Source of the DNA: Lyophyllum atratum
Lineage: Eukaryota; Basidiomycota; Agaricomycetes; Agaricales; Lyophyllaceae
NCBI GenBank assembly: GCA_014905825.1
Contig: JACGCN010000101.1
Location: 1-57,670, forward strand
Reading direction: 5' to 3'
DNA length: 57,670 nt
Every line of letters begins with the position of its first letter. Within the stretch, counting starts at the first letter, position 1. This document shows, piece by piece, positions 9,627 to 20,790 of this stretch. A program made the position numbers and the translations under genes. Under the pieces are notes generated by a model. That model was not told the DNA's origin and ran no database searches. It worked only from the letters and a program-made list of their open reading frames with translations.

Positions 9627-11540
9627 TTATGCTTGCTCCGTAAATACGTATGCTCGGACGTCATGGGAGGGTATACTTCCGTCAAAGAAGAAATTTCCGA
9701 AGACTCCTTTGTCCTCGTGTTTCCATAGGTCCCTCACGGCGTATTTCTTGTCGGCTCTCAAGTGAGGCGAGTGCGACAAAGTGAAGTTGAGATCGACAGT
9801 GCGCTCGTTGAAGTTGATGTACATGATGGCAGTGTGTTTCTGATCTTTGTAGTAGCCGCTGAATATAACGAGTCGTAAGTATACGAGGTCAGAAGGCTTG
9901 AATAGAAACGCACCTCCAGTATTGCGCGGGGAAAGAGCTGGATGCATAAGCTTAGTGACCAAAGTAGAACATCAGGCGATGGGACTCACGGATCCCATGT
10001 CCCATCTGGGTTTTTGCCCCAGAAGAACGGCTTTAAGGGCTCTCCAATGAGGGTATCCTGGTTGATCGCGATGATTTCAGGATTTGTCAAGATAGCAATC
10101 GAGTCTTGGGAGAGCACCGAGAACTAAATAAACGGATTGAGTGATTCATGACGGACAACGGCTTCATCTTTGCCCACATCAGTTCCTATGAGCAGAGGTG
10201 ATTTAGCCAGGGCCCATGCAGTAAAGTGACTCCTTTGTTCCGCCAGCGTTAGAGCACCGTTTCCGTTCTCAAGCATGTCTAGGAATGAGTCAGGCTAAGT
10301 TCTTCTACTGAATTCTAGTCTTACCTAGATCATTGTGCGCGTAGAAATTCGCATAGTCACCAATGAAGGAGGCATTGTTCAGGATCTCTGTGATGCGGAA
10401 CCAGTTGGCCTGGATATCATCATACACTAAGTAGCACGAATAGATAAGAGAACGCTCATCGCAGGGTGAAAATTCCTTACTGCGCCAAGAGTTAGCGATG
10501 GGAGGTGCCCAATTCCACGCGTCGAAGCTTTGCCATTCGACCAAGGAGTAGAAGAGCATTTTCCCCGTCTCGGCCTTCACTTGGGTCAACGCATCCGTCC
10601 AGCGCTTGAATCGTTCCACATTGCTGCCCTGGAAACTTCCACCATCGCAATTGTCAATCTGGCGTGGCCAAATGTATAAGGGTCTTGCATGGGTAGCGAC
10701 AAGCAACTGCACTGACCTTTACGTAGTCGAATCCTTAGAAGGAGACATCAGACCCTCGATAACTGCAACTAACTATCACATGCACGTACCCCATTTAACG
10801 AAAGTGCGAGCATCAGTGAGTTCATGGTTGAGGCTTCCCGCAAATCCCGCACACTATAAGGGGTTGGCTTGGTAGACAAAAGAATTCAAGCTCAAGCCTA
10901 CCGTGGTTAAACCTTGATCTTCCTATATATGATATGTCTCGTGAGGTAAATCTTGGGTAAGATCAGGGAAACTTTACGTAGATCTTTATTTTTCATTATC
11001 AGCCATAGTTAACGAGATGCTAGACATAATTACACGTACTCCAGCTTTGAACCCTAGTCCGTGCAGGAAATCAGTTAAATTCTTCATTCCACCTGCAAAT
11101 GATCAACTTGGGCAACAGACTCCGTCTTGTTAACACACTGACTGGGAAATTTTGTCGTATCGACGACTAACTGGCCAGACGCATCGCGAGACTTTGTGAG
11201 CCAGCAATCATCGATGTTGATGAAGTTGTAACCCGCGGAGAGAAAACCTAGATCTTTCATTTGCGTCGCGGTTTGACGGATGAGTGCTTCATTAATGTTG
11301 CAGGCGTATCGGTTCCATCTAAATACACAGAAGTCATTATTTCACAAGGAAGAAGAGTAAAACGGCATACGTGTTGAAGCCCATGGCTGGGGTCTTCTGG
11401 ACACCATTGTTCCAGGCCAACTAGGCAAACGGGAAAATATGACTTCAAACTCCCGTTGATGAGATAGAGCGACTGACTGCACCGCCGGCTAACGCCCCGA
11501 ATACTAAGAAGGTTGATCTGAGCTGTTGAGTGATACCCAT
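9627..11540 (-). CDS. Secreted alpha-galactosidase, glycoside hydrolase family 27
   Basis: Removes terminal alpha-1,6-linked galactose from oligosaccharides and galactomannans outside the cell. The start at ATG 11540 gives [20 protein letters not shown], a signal peptide; a 61-nt intron (11477-11417) then leads to [19 protein letters not shown], the classic mature start of GH27. About twelve small exons join in frame through [37 protein letters not shown] (the Asp of KIDNC is the expected nucleophile), [16 protein letters not shown] (containing the expected acid/base Asp), [10 protein letters not shown], and a C-terminal beta-domain ending [10 protein letters not shown]. The intron after LLIGTD has a weak donor (GTGGGC) but is needed to skip a TAG. 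It belongs to the run of secreted proteins on this strand. Family and secretion are confident. Confidence 0.9.
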
Positions 11541-12801
11541 CTCTGGTCAGGTAAATGTTAGGTCGCGGAAGGAAGGGCAAATCCCGTTGCTTTAAATTGA
11601 CGGATGGAAGCGAGGTATGGACGTGACGCGTATGTCATGAGCTAGTTTCCAAGGATTCGCATGCGGCCAGATGCCCATGAAGCCCGTCGCAAGGAATGCT
11701 GATGATGGAACCAAAATCCCATGATTGCGGACCTTGTGCATCCTGAGGCTTCCAGAGGTTCTTTCAACTTGATCATACGCCAACAGGAAATTGTAAGGTT
11801 TACAGGGGCTCAGAGAATGTTGCAACATAAATCTGCTACCAACGGTTGGATTTTGTAGTTCCATTTGGCAACAGCTTGTCGAGGGACGCACATTTTTTAG
11901 GTGTGAACTGCGGCTCCACGTATGGTACGAGCTCCATCACTCGGACCGCGAAGAAAGGAAGAGCATTATGATTGAGGGCTGTTTCAGAAGGAAAGTCAGG
12001 TGGGTGTGTAAATATACCATTGTGATTCGTGAGGTATCCTGCCGAACTCATCAACGATGTGTGCACATGTGGGACTAGTTGTACCTTCGAAGCAAATTGA
12101 AACAGTTGAACAACCTCAGTCATGACCGGTCCGATCGATCCGATCAGTTGCAGACGTCCTCAAGATATTAACACTGATTGTTACCCGAATGAGTATCCTC
12201 TGAGTCCTACTAAGAGCCTTCAGCCACCTCAGTCATAATACTAGTAGTCCTCGTTTGCCCCGTTCTCCATCATTCCCTAGCCAGGCGAGTTATGCTCCAA
12301 TGGTATCCACAGAGGATGGACACATGCTCGATCATGTTCAGATCGCGCCGTCACCGCGTACGGCACACCTTCACGTCAACCACTTCAGCGCGACACTGAG
12401 GCGAATTCTCGCATTCGTTCAAGGCTTCTGGGTTTTAGCTTCAAGTTACTTGGTGCCTTGATGCCTTGAGCAAAGGAGGGCCGTACATACATGCTAAACA
12501 ATCCGCCCACGACTTGCAGGTGACGGTGCTTGATATGGCATTGCTGCTGCACAAGCCAGTGCCGGTCCATTAGAAATGATGTTGCGTCTGGGCGTCAGGA
12601 TGAGAAGTTGCGTTGCAAAATAGACTAAACGCTACTGGAGGGCTCAATGAATGCCAACTTTTATGTAACAGTTAACGTTCACACACCAAGGGGATTGGTG
12701 TATTTTATCATGTTTACCACTTATCGAACTACAGTGGCAACTGTTCTTCAGCTTCCTACGACTTCCAAGTCCTCCAACTAATAATTCCAGCGCAGACATT
12801 C
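11541..12801. other. Intergenic with one orphan ORF
   Basis: This 1.26-kb divergent gap holds the promoters of the alpha-galactosidase (minus) and copper transporter (plus) genes. Its only frame with some protein-like character is on the minus strand at 11836-12123, listed separately. Nothing else was recognised. Confidence 0.4.
11836..12123 (-). CDS. Orphan ORF, unknown, possibly a gene remnant
   Basis: A 95-codon frame upstream of the alpha-galactosidase on the same strand. Parts read like a folded protein (VQLVPHVHTSLMSSAGYL, ETALNHNALPFFAVRVME, LVPYVEPQF), while the last residues do not. I could not match it to a family or find a convincing splice to the open frame at 11592-11891. It could be an exon of an undetected gene or a degraded fragment. 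Confidence 0.22.
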   Translation of the reverse strand: MTEVVQLFQFASKVQLVPHVHTSLMSSAGYLTNHNGIFTHPPDFPSETALNHNALPFFAVRVMELVPYVEPQFTPKKCASLDKLLPNGTTKSNRW

Positions 12802-13779
12802 ATGGACAAATGGGAGCCTTATTTCCACTGGGCATTCCGTGATGAACCTGTGCTATTCTCTTCACTTTATGTCCACTCCTTTTCAAGTTTCCTGGCCGCT
12901 TCAGTTCTGGTGATATGTATCTGTATCGGGGAAAGGTATATAAAAGTCTGTTCACCTGTGGAGTATCAAGCGTCTGACAGTTCTGCCCAGATGCCTGTCG
13001 CGACTATTAGAGAAACATTGGGCCTTCCCATCCATCCGACATTCACGGTGGCAGCAGTTGGTATGGCGCGCATCCCTCTACTGGGTCGTCACTCTTTTAA
13101 GATTGTGAGTCTGGCTTCAATTTGAACTTCATGCTTAGACCACTGATTGACTTCCAGAAGCTACATGCTAATTTCTATGACGTATAACTTTGGGTAGGCC
13201 ATGTTATTCGTCTTCCCATTCGTCCAACAAGCTGACAGCACTGGGGCACTAAGCTTGATAATTGTGATTGTACGTGGCATATAGACACATCTCGCAGATG
13301 GCTTGCGCATGTGAATCACTGAATACCTCAGGTCACAAGCTTGACCGTCACCCAAACCATAGTAGAGCTTCTTGACTCTTCAGGATATCGATCAAAACAA
13401 GCGTGCGTAGTTACTCTTATCCCTTGCCCGCCTCTTACCTTACGACAGGCGCAAGAGACACGAAGCAGATTCGGAGCAACCACTACTCGACAGACAATCC
13501 GAGTTGCGGCTAGTGACATACCCACGTTCGAAATCGAAACCGGAGGACATCTTTATCCATCCAAATCACTCAAACCTCGCACGCGCAGATGCACTCGCCT
13601 CGGGAATGGGCATATCTGCGGATACAGAACGTGTTCATGTTCACAGATACGAACGAGAAGATGCTGCCTGGAATGCAGGTGAGGGCACGGATCCTGCGCG
13701 AGTTCCACTAGGGTCAAGCAGGAAAGCCTCAGATCCAGAGTTGAATTTCCACGTTGGAGACACATCGGACTCTGATTAG
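12802..13779 (+). CDS. CTR-family copper transporter
   Basis: A homotrimeric Cu(I) transporter subunit of the Ctr family. The frame was reconstructed across five exons: the first gives YFHWAFRDEPVLFSSLYVHS and TM1 (AASVLVICICIGE); a 55-nt intron ends before 13000; the next exon carries SRWQQLVWRASLYWVV; TM2 follows with the diagnostic M-x3-M motif (SYMLISMTYNFG); TM3 is TGALSLIIVIVTSLTV. The cytosolic tail is hydrophilic (ARKRHEADSEQPLLD) and ends GDTSDSD. Translating the first long open frame straight through would miss TM2, because the introns are short and the frame shifts. The N-terminus lacks the Met-rich repeats of high-affinity Ctr1, so a Ctr2/Ctr3-like or intracellular-membrane role is possible. 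An additional upstream exon cannot be excluded. Confidence 0.82.
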
Positions 13780-14123
13780 CACTGAACTTCACAAACAGGA
13801 CATTGCTATCCCAATGTATCTACATATAATAATTAGAAAGATCATGGAGATTAGCTGTAATATATCACAAGAACGGCCTAGTGCCTCAAGCTCATAGGAT
13901 CATAGTAAACTGCCATTAGAAATGTGGAAGGTAAGAGGTAGAGGTCACGTATAATGGTGACGTTCACGACCTGATTTGGTACGAGGCTGCTGGTTCGAAC
14001 TCAATATCCGAATCGTGGTGGCGGAAGTGGTATAGTTATTCAAAACTGTAGTCGTGAAAATGATGCGAAGTATGTTCCGTAGATATGCAAGTAATGTAAA
14101 TCGTCTCATGCTAACTCGTGGGT
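13780..14123. other. Convergent intergenic region
   Basis: Shared 3' region of the copper transporter (plus) and the kinase gene (minus). It is AT-rich with no open frame. A tRNA B-box-like GGTTCGAACTC occurs near 13993 but has no complementary arms. Confidence 0.5.
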
Positions 14124-17100
14124 CTACCTCGTGGAATCATGATGGACTCCTGCTCGTTTCGTGACAAAAGTGCCACGTCCCCCCAAACCTGACCTAGGAG
14201 GGTCCGCCTCTGCCGTTTTCCGTTGCCACTGGTCGATGAGTTTCCCAACGCCCTGATATGGACGTTCAGGAGAGGAAGAGCCGCTCTCTGTGCGGGATGA
14301 GGAGTCGTCCGTAGTCGTGCGTGAAGGGAACTTCGGGCGAGAAGCATCTGGCTTGAGAGACGTATTTCGGGGTATGATATCCTCTGACTCCTTACGGAGG
14401 GTACCGTGTTGCAGGGGAATTGGAGTGCTGATGCTTGTAGTAGGGTTTACCTCGGTCGGGCTCTTTGGCGCCCGACCGGAATCTGTTCGTTCTTTGTCTG
14501 CATTAGATTCTGTCCTCAAATAGCGGCCCTCGCTTGAACTTGATCCCAGCTTGCCGAGAGGCCGTTGTGCTCCAGGGGATAACGGGCCTCCAAGTCCTGT
14601 CGATTTGACACCCCCGCCGAACCCTTCATATCGCTGTACCATATCGGAGATAGACGTGCGCCGTACATTAGTCCGATGGTTGGGGCCTTCAGGGGGCACC
14701 AAACCCGGTGATGTAGACGATTGTCCCGCAGAGGATGATGCGTAGGAATCCGTAGATTTTGAGGGGAAAATAAACATCGATTGAGGGCGCGAGCGCGAAG
14801 GAGAAGGTGTTGGGCCGCCCGAAACTGGTGAAGTGATTTGTTCGCTCCCTGTCGGCTGTCGAGCAGAGGGATCAATAAGCGGTGAAAGCAAGCCATGAGA
14901 TGAAACAGAGGCTGGGTTTTGATTCGCTTTCGCCGAATGCAAGGGTATACCAGAGGGTCGTCCTTTGAGACCCTTCAAGGACGGTCCTGAATCGACTTGT
15001 GACAACTCTGCTATATATGTGTCTCGCTCTTTCTCCTTAGGTGCGAGACCTCCGCCGTACAGATCTACTAGATCATGCACAGAGCTTTGTCTCCCTTTGT
15101 GGCGGCTTCTCTGAGCAGGCGCCTTCAGAGATGGGCGCGTGACACCAGCTGCATCTTCAGGACCTTCATCCCCACTGGAAGCCGAATCAACGTCGCGTGG
15201 CCGCCCGGAAGTGCGCGTCGGGAGAGGATTCTGCTTCAGAACACGATGCGAATCTTCGGGTATGTTAATGGGTGGAAATGCGCGAGTGAATCTGGAGACC
15301 GTGGGAGAGATCTGAGTTTCTGTTTGTGCTGCAGGCGAAGGTGACGGGCTATGTTTGGCGTATTGGACATGGTCGTGCTGCGGAACCACTGGGTCCTGCA
15401 GAGGAAAAGTACTTTTTTGGATAACAGATGCTCGTTTGCTGGGGGAGTCTCGTAGGACCGGCGTCTTCGGAGGCGAGGCAGAGATGAGAAGGGAAGATGG
15501 GGCGCCAGCATCAAAGTCATCCCCGGTCAGCCAGTCGTTGTGCTTTTTACGCGTCGGCAGACGGGGTTCGGTGCTTTGAGCCATACGAGGAGACAGGTTG
15601 GATTTAGTAGATGTATCTGCTTCTTGCGTCGCGTTGGGTTGGAGGGTGTGCTTCATCGTGACAGAACTTCGGTGCTTCCGCGTCAGGCCTGGACGTGAGG
15701 AGCCTTCATCCGGCGTATGTGAGCCAGTCGTCGGCTTGTTTTCCTCAGGGCGTAGAGAATCGACAGGAACTCTGCCACGGTTACGATCACTATTTTCACC
15801 TTGAGATTCACGCATGGCAATGCCCGTCACCTGCTCCGACCGAATGCCTTCCCGGCCTTGAGAGCCGCGAGGGTGAGGGTCAGGCTTTAGAAGACTAATG
15901 CCGCTAACGCCTGGTCGTGTGGAAACACCGTTGCGCCTTGACAGTGGGGAAGACTTCTCTTCTCCTTGATATGTGGGTAAGCCGCCAATCCGGTTAGATG
16001 GCATACCAGGGGAAAAGCTTGCATCCAGTTCTTCAAGGGATGGAAAACGATTTTCTGCAGGGAGGCCATCAGAGTGCGAGGGCGTGGTTCTTTGGGAAAC
16101 AGGTTGTGGTGCCAGCCTGGATGAGGTAGCGTTCAATGAATTAGGCGAGGGAGATACTGATGACGGATACAACTGCGACTGTGAAGCAAGGGATTGTCGA
16201 GGGGATGGCGTGAGTCGTGGAATAGCGCTGCTCGATTTATCAGGACTTATTCGAAACCCGGCGCTGTTCATGACGGCCAGTCCTGTCCGGAGCTTCCGAG
16301 CTTCAGCGAGGGTCGGTGCTGGCTTTTCATACGACATCCCAAGACCCAACCCATCAAATGCGTCTTTATCTGAGGATGATCGTGCGTTCATGCCGAGCTG
16401 TTGTCGTGATACTAAAGGAGATTTCGAGGGAACTGGACTGGATGGAGGCGGTGGGTGCGGTTTAGCTCCTCCCACGGAATCCCAAAGTTTTTCAGCGAAA
16501 TCATCTCCAAACCCAAGACGTTTGTCCTTCTTAGCATCCAGCTGCGGTTCCTTCCCATCTATATTCCAGATATCAGCGGAGCCGTTGTTGCCACGTATAC
16601 CGTTGGCAGCCATAGATTTCGAGGGGTCACTCCCAATGATAAAATCCTCATCCAGCCAGTTATCTGCTCTCTCTGATTTCGAACTCTGTGCATCGGAGGG
16701 TTTCTGAGAGCTCGAAGATATGGTTGACCACTCGTTTTCCTTGACGGATGGTCTCCCTCTACGCATCGGTGGAACATTTTGGATGTCTGAGGGTTTCTGA
16801 AGATTCCTGGCTGTCGAAGGTGCTTCAGATTCGTTGGAATATGTCTGATGTCCACGAAGTGGTGCGATAGCCTCCATGACCTTCTCACGTGCCTGGATTC
16901 CCTGGCCTTTAGAAGGCGATACAGACATTGGTACCCTGTTTTGTGGAGGCGCGCCAATGTTTTCAATATGATTGGGAGAGGAGGACGGCTTGATTTGGGT
17001 CTGATGCCTTGGGGAGAGGGGCTGTGGTACAGGGATGGTGTATTTAAATCGTGATTTCGTTCCGCGTAAGCGATGAACATGCGAAAGAAGCTCAAACACG

Positions 17101-18177
17101 GTGGGCCGCCGCGACCCGTGCTCCTGAAGCATCGATGCTGAAAGGCGGGAAGTTAGGGGAGCTACCTCCATCAAGAGGTCAACACGCACCAATCAATTGG
17201 TTCATATGGGGTGAGTATACTGGGTATGGAGGAATCCGATACTGGACATTGAGTATCGCTAATTGCCCGTGCTCTTCGAACGGCGTCGTATAATAGCACA
17301 GCTTGTATAGCAAGACTCCGAGAGCCCATACATCGCTTTTCTCATCGACAGGTCTTCTTGAATAGACATCAACCATTTCCGGTGCTCTGTATTGTAGGGT
17401 CGTATGTCGATTGAGATCGGCTTCTAAAGCGCGTATTTCTTGCGTGTTTGCGGGTGGGCGAGAGACGGTTGTCGCAGAGCCGAAGTCACAAAGTTTGTAG
17501 GACGTGGAAGTGGATTGCAGGATATTCTCGACCTTCAAGTCACGATGGAGGAGTGCAGGACGGAGGTTGTGCATGCAAGCTACACCCTCGCAGACATCCA
17601 CGAAGATTTGCAATATTTCGGCCTCGGTAAGTCGTTCTCGAAGACGACGGTTCATCATGTCAATAATACCACCACCTTTGAACCGTCAGATGGTAAGAGA
17701 AGAGGATGAAAAGACTACTGACCAGGGCAGAATTCCATAAGAATGAACACTTCATACGTGCCATTGGGCATTTTGTGCCATGCCGCGTCGATGAGGTGTA
17801 CAATGTTGGGATGGCCTTTAAGCAGCCTCTAAGAAAGAGTATGAATGTCGTTCTATGCCTGGCTAAAGTAACGCACCATAACATCGACTTCTTTCTTCAC
17901 TTCTGTCAGCATGGCCTCGTTCGCGACCGCGATCCGCTTGAGAACGTGGTGTGTAGTGTTGTACACTGGTGTCGCCGTTCTTACAAGATATACGTGAGCA
18001 AATCCGCCTGGTGTCGCGAGTCAATGAGCATAACAGAGGTTACAAGCCCTTGAATGACTTGCCTTGCGAAAGATATCGCTCAACCTGGACATTGAATTTG
18101 TTCACTGAGATAGATTGGCCCGGAACCAGTGTTCCCTTGTTCTGAGCATATGCATGATATGCCTGTTGGCTAGCCAT
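14124..18177 (-). CDS. NAK-family (Ark1/Prk1-like) Ser/Thr protein kinase with long tail
   Basis: Homologue of the yeast Ark1/Prk1 and animal AAK1/GAK kinases that phosphorylate endocytic actin-patch and clathrin-adaptor proteins. From ATG 18177, the kinase domain shows the glycine loop (GGFAHVYLV), Lys in VLKRIAV, HRDLKVENIL, CDFGSAT, YRAPEMVD and SDVWALGVLLYKLCY, all intact, and ends near RPTVFELLSHVHRLRG. One 3-kb exon then encodes roughly 1,000 residues rich in Ser, Pro and Arg, mostly disordered. The extreme C-terminus (YQGVGKLIDQWQRKT) looks conserved. The first intron (18062-18008) is GC-AG, with donor AAG|GCAAGT; only this choice gives the glycine loop in frame. Other introns are GT-AG. 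It is transcribed away from the dehydrogenase gene, whose ATG is 168 bp away. Confidence 0.88.
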
Positions 18178-18345
18178 TTGTTGTAGGCCTGGTGGATTGA
18201 GCTGCGACAGAGCCTGCGGCAGGCCTCTTCGGTGTTCCTCTGAACACGGTTACGACCCACGTGACCAGGTCAAATATTCGGAGTTGTGTCCGATTTAGAA
18301 ACACGCCCCATACTTTGGACTCGATCTTATCATCATCTCGCTAGC

Positions 18346-19879
18346 ATGTCTGAACTCCTCCTCACTGCGCTCAGCCCGAAACAAGATGCTGTACCATACT
18401 CCAGGCCAGAAACCCCCGACTCTCATGCCGCACAAAAGATCGGCTTTGTGGGCCTGGGCTCCATGGGCTATCTAATGGCTCAGAATCTGGCCAACCATCG
18501 CGCGTCATTGACACCCTTACTTGTCTGGAACAGGACTATTGAGAAAGCCGAAAGACTCCTTAACACTCTTGGAAAGGATAAGATTCGCGTTGCGCAGGAT
18601 CTAGCGCAGGTCGCCTCGGAGTGTGATGTCATCATCACCAACCTCGCTAACGACGCCGTCGTGAAGTCCGTTTACGAGACTTTCGCAGAAGCTTTGAAGG
18701 TGGGCATTTCTTTTTGGGTGATGTCCGTACATGAATTCCTCTTCTTTGTAGCGCGCACCACCGTCTCAGTCCCGAATCTTTGTCGAGACTAGCACTGTCA
18801 GTTCATTCAGTTTTTGCATGGCCTATGACAATTTACATCCTTCTTCTAGATTTACCCGACTCTAGCAGGTAAGCTCTTCCCTACTTATATAGGTAAAATT
18901 ATTACCCATCTCACTCCTCTGTAGGAGAACTCGATGCCCTGGTCTCGTCTATTCCGCACTCACGCTTGATCACATGTCCCGTCTTTGGAACGCCCGCTGT
19001 AGCAGAAAAGGCTCAGCTTCTGCTCATCATGAGTGGCGACTATCGTTCAAAAAAGGAAGTTGCATACCACCTTGTACCAGCCATCGGGAGAAAAGTGATT
19101 GACTTAGGGGGGAATCTTGAGAAAGGTTCGCCATGACCATAATCTTTTCAGCTTCAAATAGAAGTCAAATGGATGGCATCTATTCAGCGCCGACATTTAA
19201 GCTCATTGGGAACTCAATGATCCTGGGAACACTAGAGGTACTCGCAGAAGCCTATACCCTTGCTGAGAAGTCGGGAATCGGTGCGGACAACGTCCACAAT
19301 CTGGTGCAAGGCAAGTGCTCCTATTCCAGAAGACCAACTCTCGGATATTAATGCATCAATCTGAATCGTTTAGAGCTCCTCCCTGCCCCTTCGTACGCTG
19401 CTTGTTCTAACTTCTGGGATGACGGATACATTTTGATCCCTTATTCCAGAACTGTCGCGTATTCCGATAAGATGGCGCGCGACAAATTTGATGGGACTGT
19501 CGGCTTCGCCATTGACGGCGGCATCAAAGACGCATCGTTAGCCACTTTCGTGGAACTCCTTGTCTGACGCTCGAGTACTGATATCTCTCCCAGCCATATC
19601 CGACGCTTGACTGCTGAAACCAATTCGCCTATGCCTCTCATTGATGTGGCACATCAACACCTTCTGACCGCCCGTGCTCTTCACCAGAGCAAGAAACAAG
19701 AAGGAACGGCTGTATTTGATCCTCTGGACTGGAGTGGGATTATTGCGGGCACGAGAGTCGCTGCAGGACTCGATGGGTTTGACAGTAGAAAGGTAAGCGG
19801 CGCATTGAAAAATGTGAAGACATGCCATCTTGGCTCACGGGATCCGTAGCATGCGAGTATGGTTCGCGAAGACCAATAG
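18346..19879 (+). CDS. 3-hydroxyisobutyrate-dehydrogenase-like NAD(P) oxidoreductase
   Basis: Member of the beta-hydroxyacid dehydrogenase / 6-phosphogluconate-dehydrogenase-like superfamily (3-hydroxyisobutyrate dehydrogenase acts in valine breakdown; other members reduce semialdehydes). The start ATG is at 18346. A Rossmann motif (KIGFVGLGSMGYLMAQNLA) begins near residue 32. VFGTPAVAEKAQLLLIMSGD follows, then the catalytic helix region (TFKLIGNSMILG, with the usual Lys and Asn) and a C-terminal all-helical part (FAIDGGIKDAS, AHQHLLTARAL). There are about eight exons. The intron at 19311-19371 is GC-AG (CAAG|GCAAGT), needed for QELLPAPS. The protein ends in HASMVREDQ after an intron with donor GTAAGC. 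It converges on the RidA gene 122 bp away. Exact substrate cannot be told. Confidence 0.83.
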
Positions 19880-20001
19880 TTATTTACTGGAGAAAGGGAT
19901 ATTTCAAGGATCGAGAGTGTATTCGTATCAGTGTAGTTGTATTTCTTTTGTACCTAAGATTGGCAAACATCGGATACTTGTCTGATAAGACTGGAAGGAT
20001 A

Positions 20002-20539
20002 TCAGGGTATTTCTGCGAGGCATTCGATCTCTACGTCGGCACCAAGCGGCAGGCTCGCTACACCGACACATGTGCGTGCTGGAAGGTTATCCTTGTCGAA
20101 AAACTTTCGGGAAATGAGGCATGAATTGAACAGGCTAGTCAGCACTTACTTGAATGTATATTTCGTTCATCGCTTGGAAATCTCGAGCCATATTTGACAG
20201 GTATATGTTTACCTTAACAACATGCTCTAGTCCCGAACCCGCTGCCTTAAGAACAATTGCAACATTCTCTAAGGCAGAGCGCTGTTTACAAGGATTCAGT
20301 AAGAAATAGCGGGTAATACAGACTTCTCACAGTCTGTGATTGAACACCACCTTCCACGAGCACTAGATCTTTCGTACAACCAATATTTCCAGAGACATAA
20401 ACGTTGCCTCGGGAAATGACTGCCTGGGCTGACAAGGAAAGTTAGAACCACTATGATTCACCTGAAGACGAGGCTAACAGAAGACCGGTAAAGGTGGGAT
20501 AGCGTCTGGAGTCGACACGATTTGCTTGGTGACTGCCAT
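20002..20539 (-). CDS. RidA/YjgF-YER057c-UK114 family protein
   Basis: Rid proteins are small trimeric imine/enamine deaminases that clear reactive intermediates of amino-acid metabolism; in fungi they are cytosolic or mitochondrial. From ATG 20539 the protein reads MAVTKQIVSTPDAIPPLPVF, an intron follows (donor GTTAGC, acceptor TGTCAG), then QAVISRGNVYVSGNIG, GGVQSQT, SALENVAIVLKAAGS, VVKVNIYLSNMARDFQAMN, and finally LPARTCVGVASLPLGADVE and IECLAEIP. The Arg of the ARTCVGV motif, which binds substrate carboxylate, is present. Length is about 130 residues, normal for the family. It faces the hydroxyacid-dehydrogenase-like gene tail to tail; both could act in branched-chain amino-acid catabolism, but that link is inference. 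Confidence 0.88.
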
Positions 20540-20554
20540 GGCAGGTACTTAGTA

Positions 20555-20570
20555 CTAGTAGTAGTAGTAG
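20555..20570 (+). repeat. Short (TAG)n microsatellite upstream of the RidA gene
   Basis: About five consecutive TAG units just upstream of the RidA start codon (minus strand), with a degenerate continuation to about 20590. It falls in the 5' UTR or core promoter. Confidence 0.6.
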
Positions 20571-20790
20571 AGTTGTATCTACTAGTAATAGTATCCTTCA
20601 GTTTGATTCGATCATCAGATGAATGCCCGGAAGAAAGCGGCCCGAGCTGAAAAACCAATTTCGAAGATGGGTCATACAGTTTCCTGCTATCGTATGTGCA
20701 CCCATATCTTGCAGGGAGATAGCATGAATGGTATCAGTACGCATTCTTAATCAAGTCACATACTAACTCCAACAACCGAAAATGCCAAGG

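Noticed and set aside
4680..11540. A coordinated biosynthetic gene cluster around the dioxygenase-like genes and alpha-galactosidase.
   Set aside because: No backbone enzyme (PKS, NRPS, terpene synthase), P450, transporter or pathway regulator is present; the genes are better seen as unrelated secreted proteins.
13985..14010. GGTTCGAACTC, a match to the tRNA B-box.
   Set aside because: The flanking bases cannot form a T-arm stem, and no A-box or acceptor stem is found at the right distance.
15973..16707. A 244-codon plus-strand ORF.
   Set aside because: It is antisense to the kinase tail exon; its composition mirrors the Ser/Pro-rich codons on the other strand and it has no family similarity.
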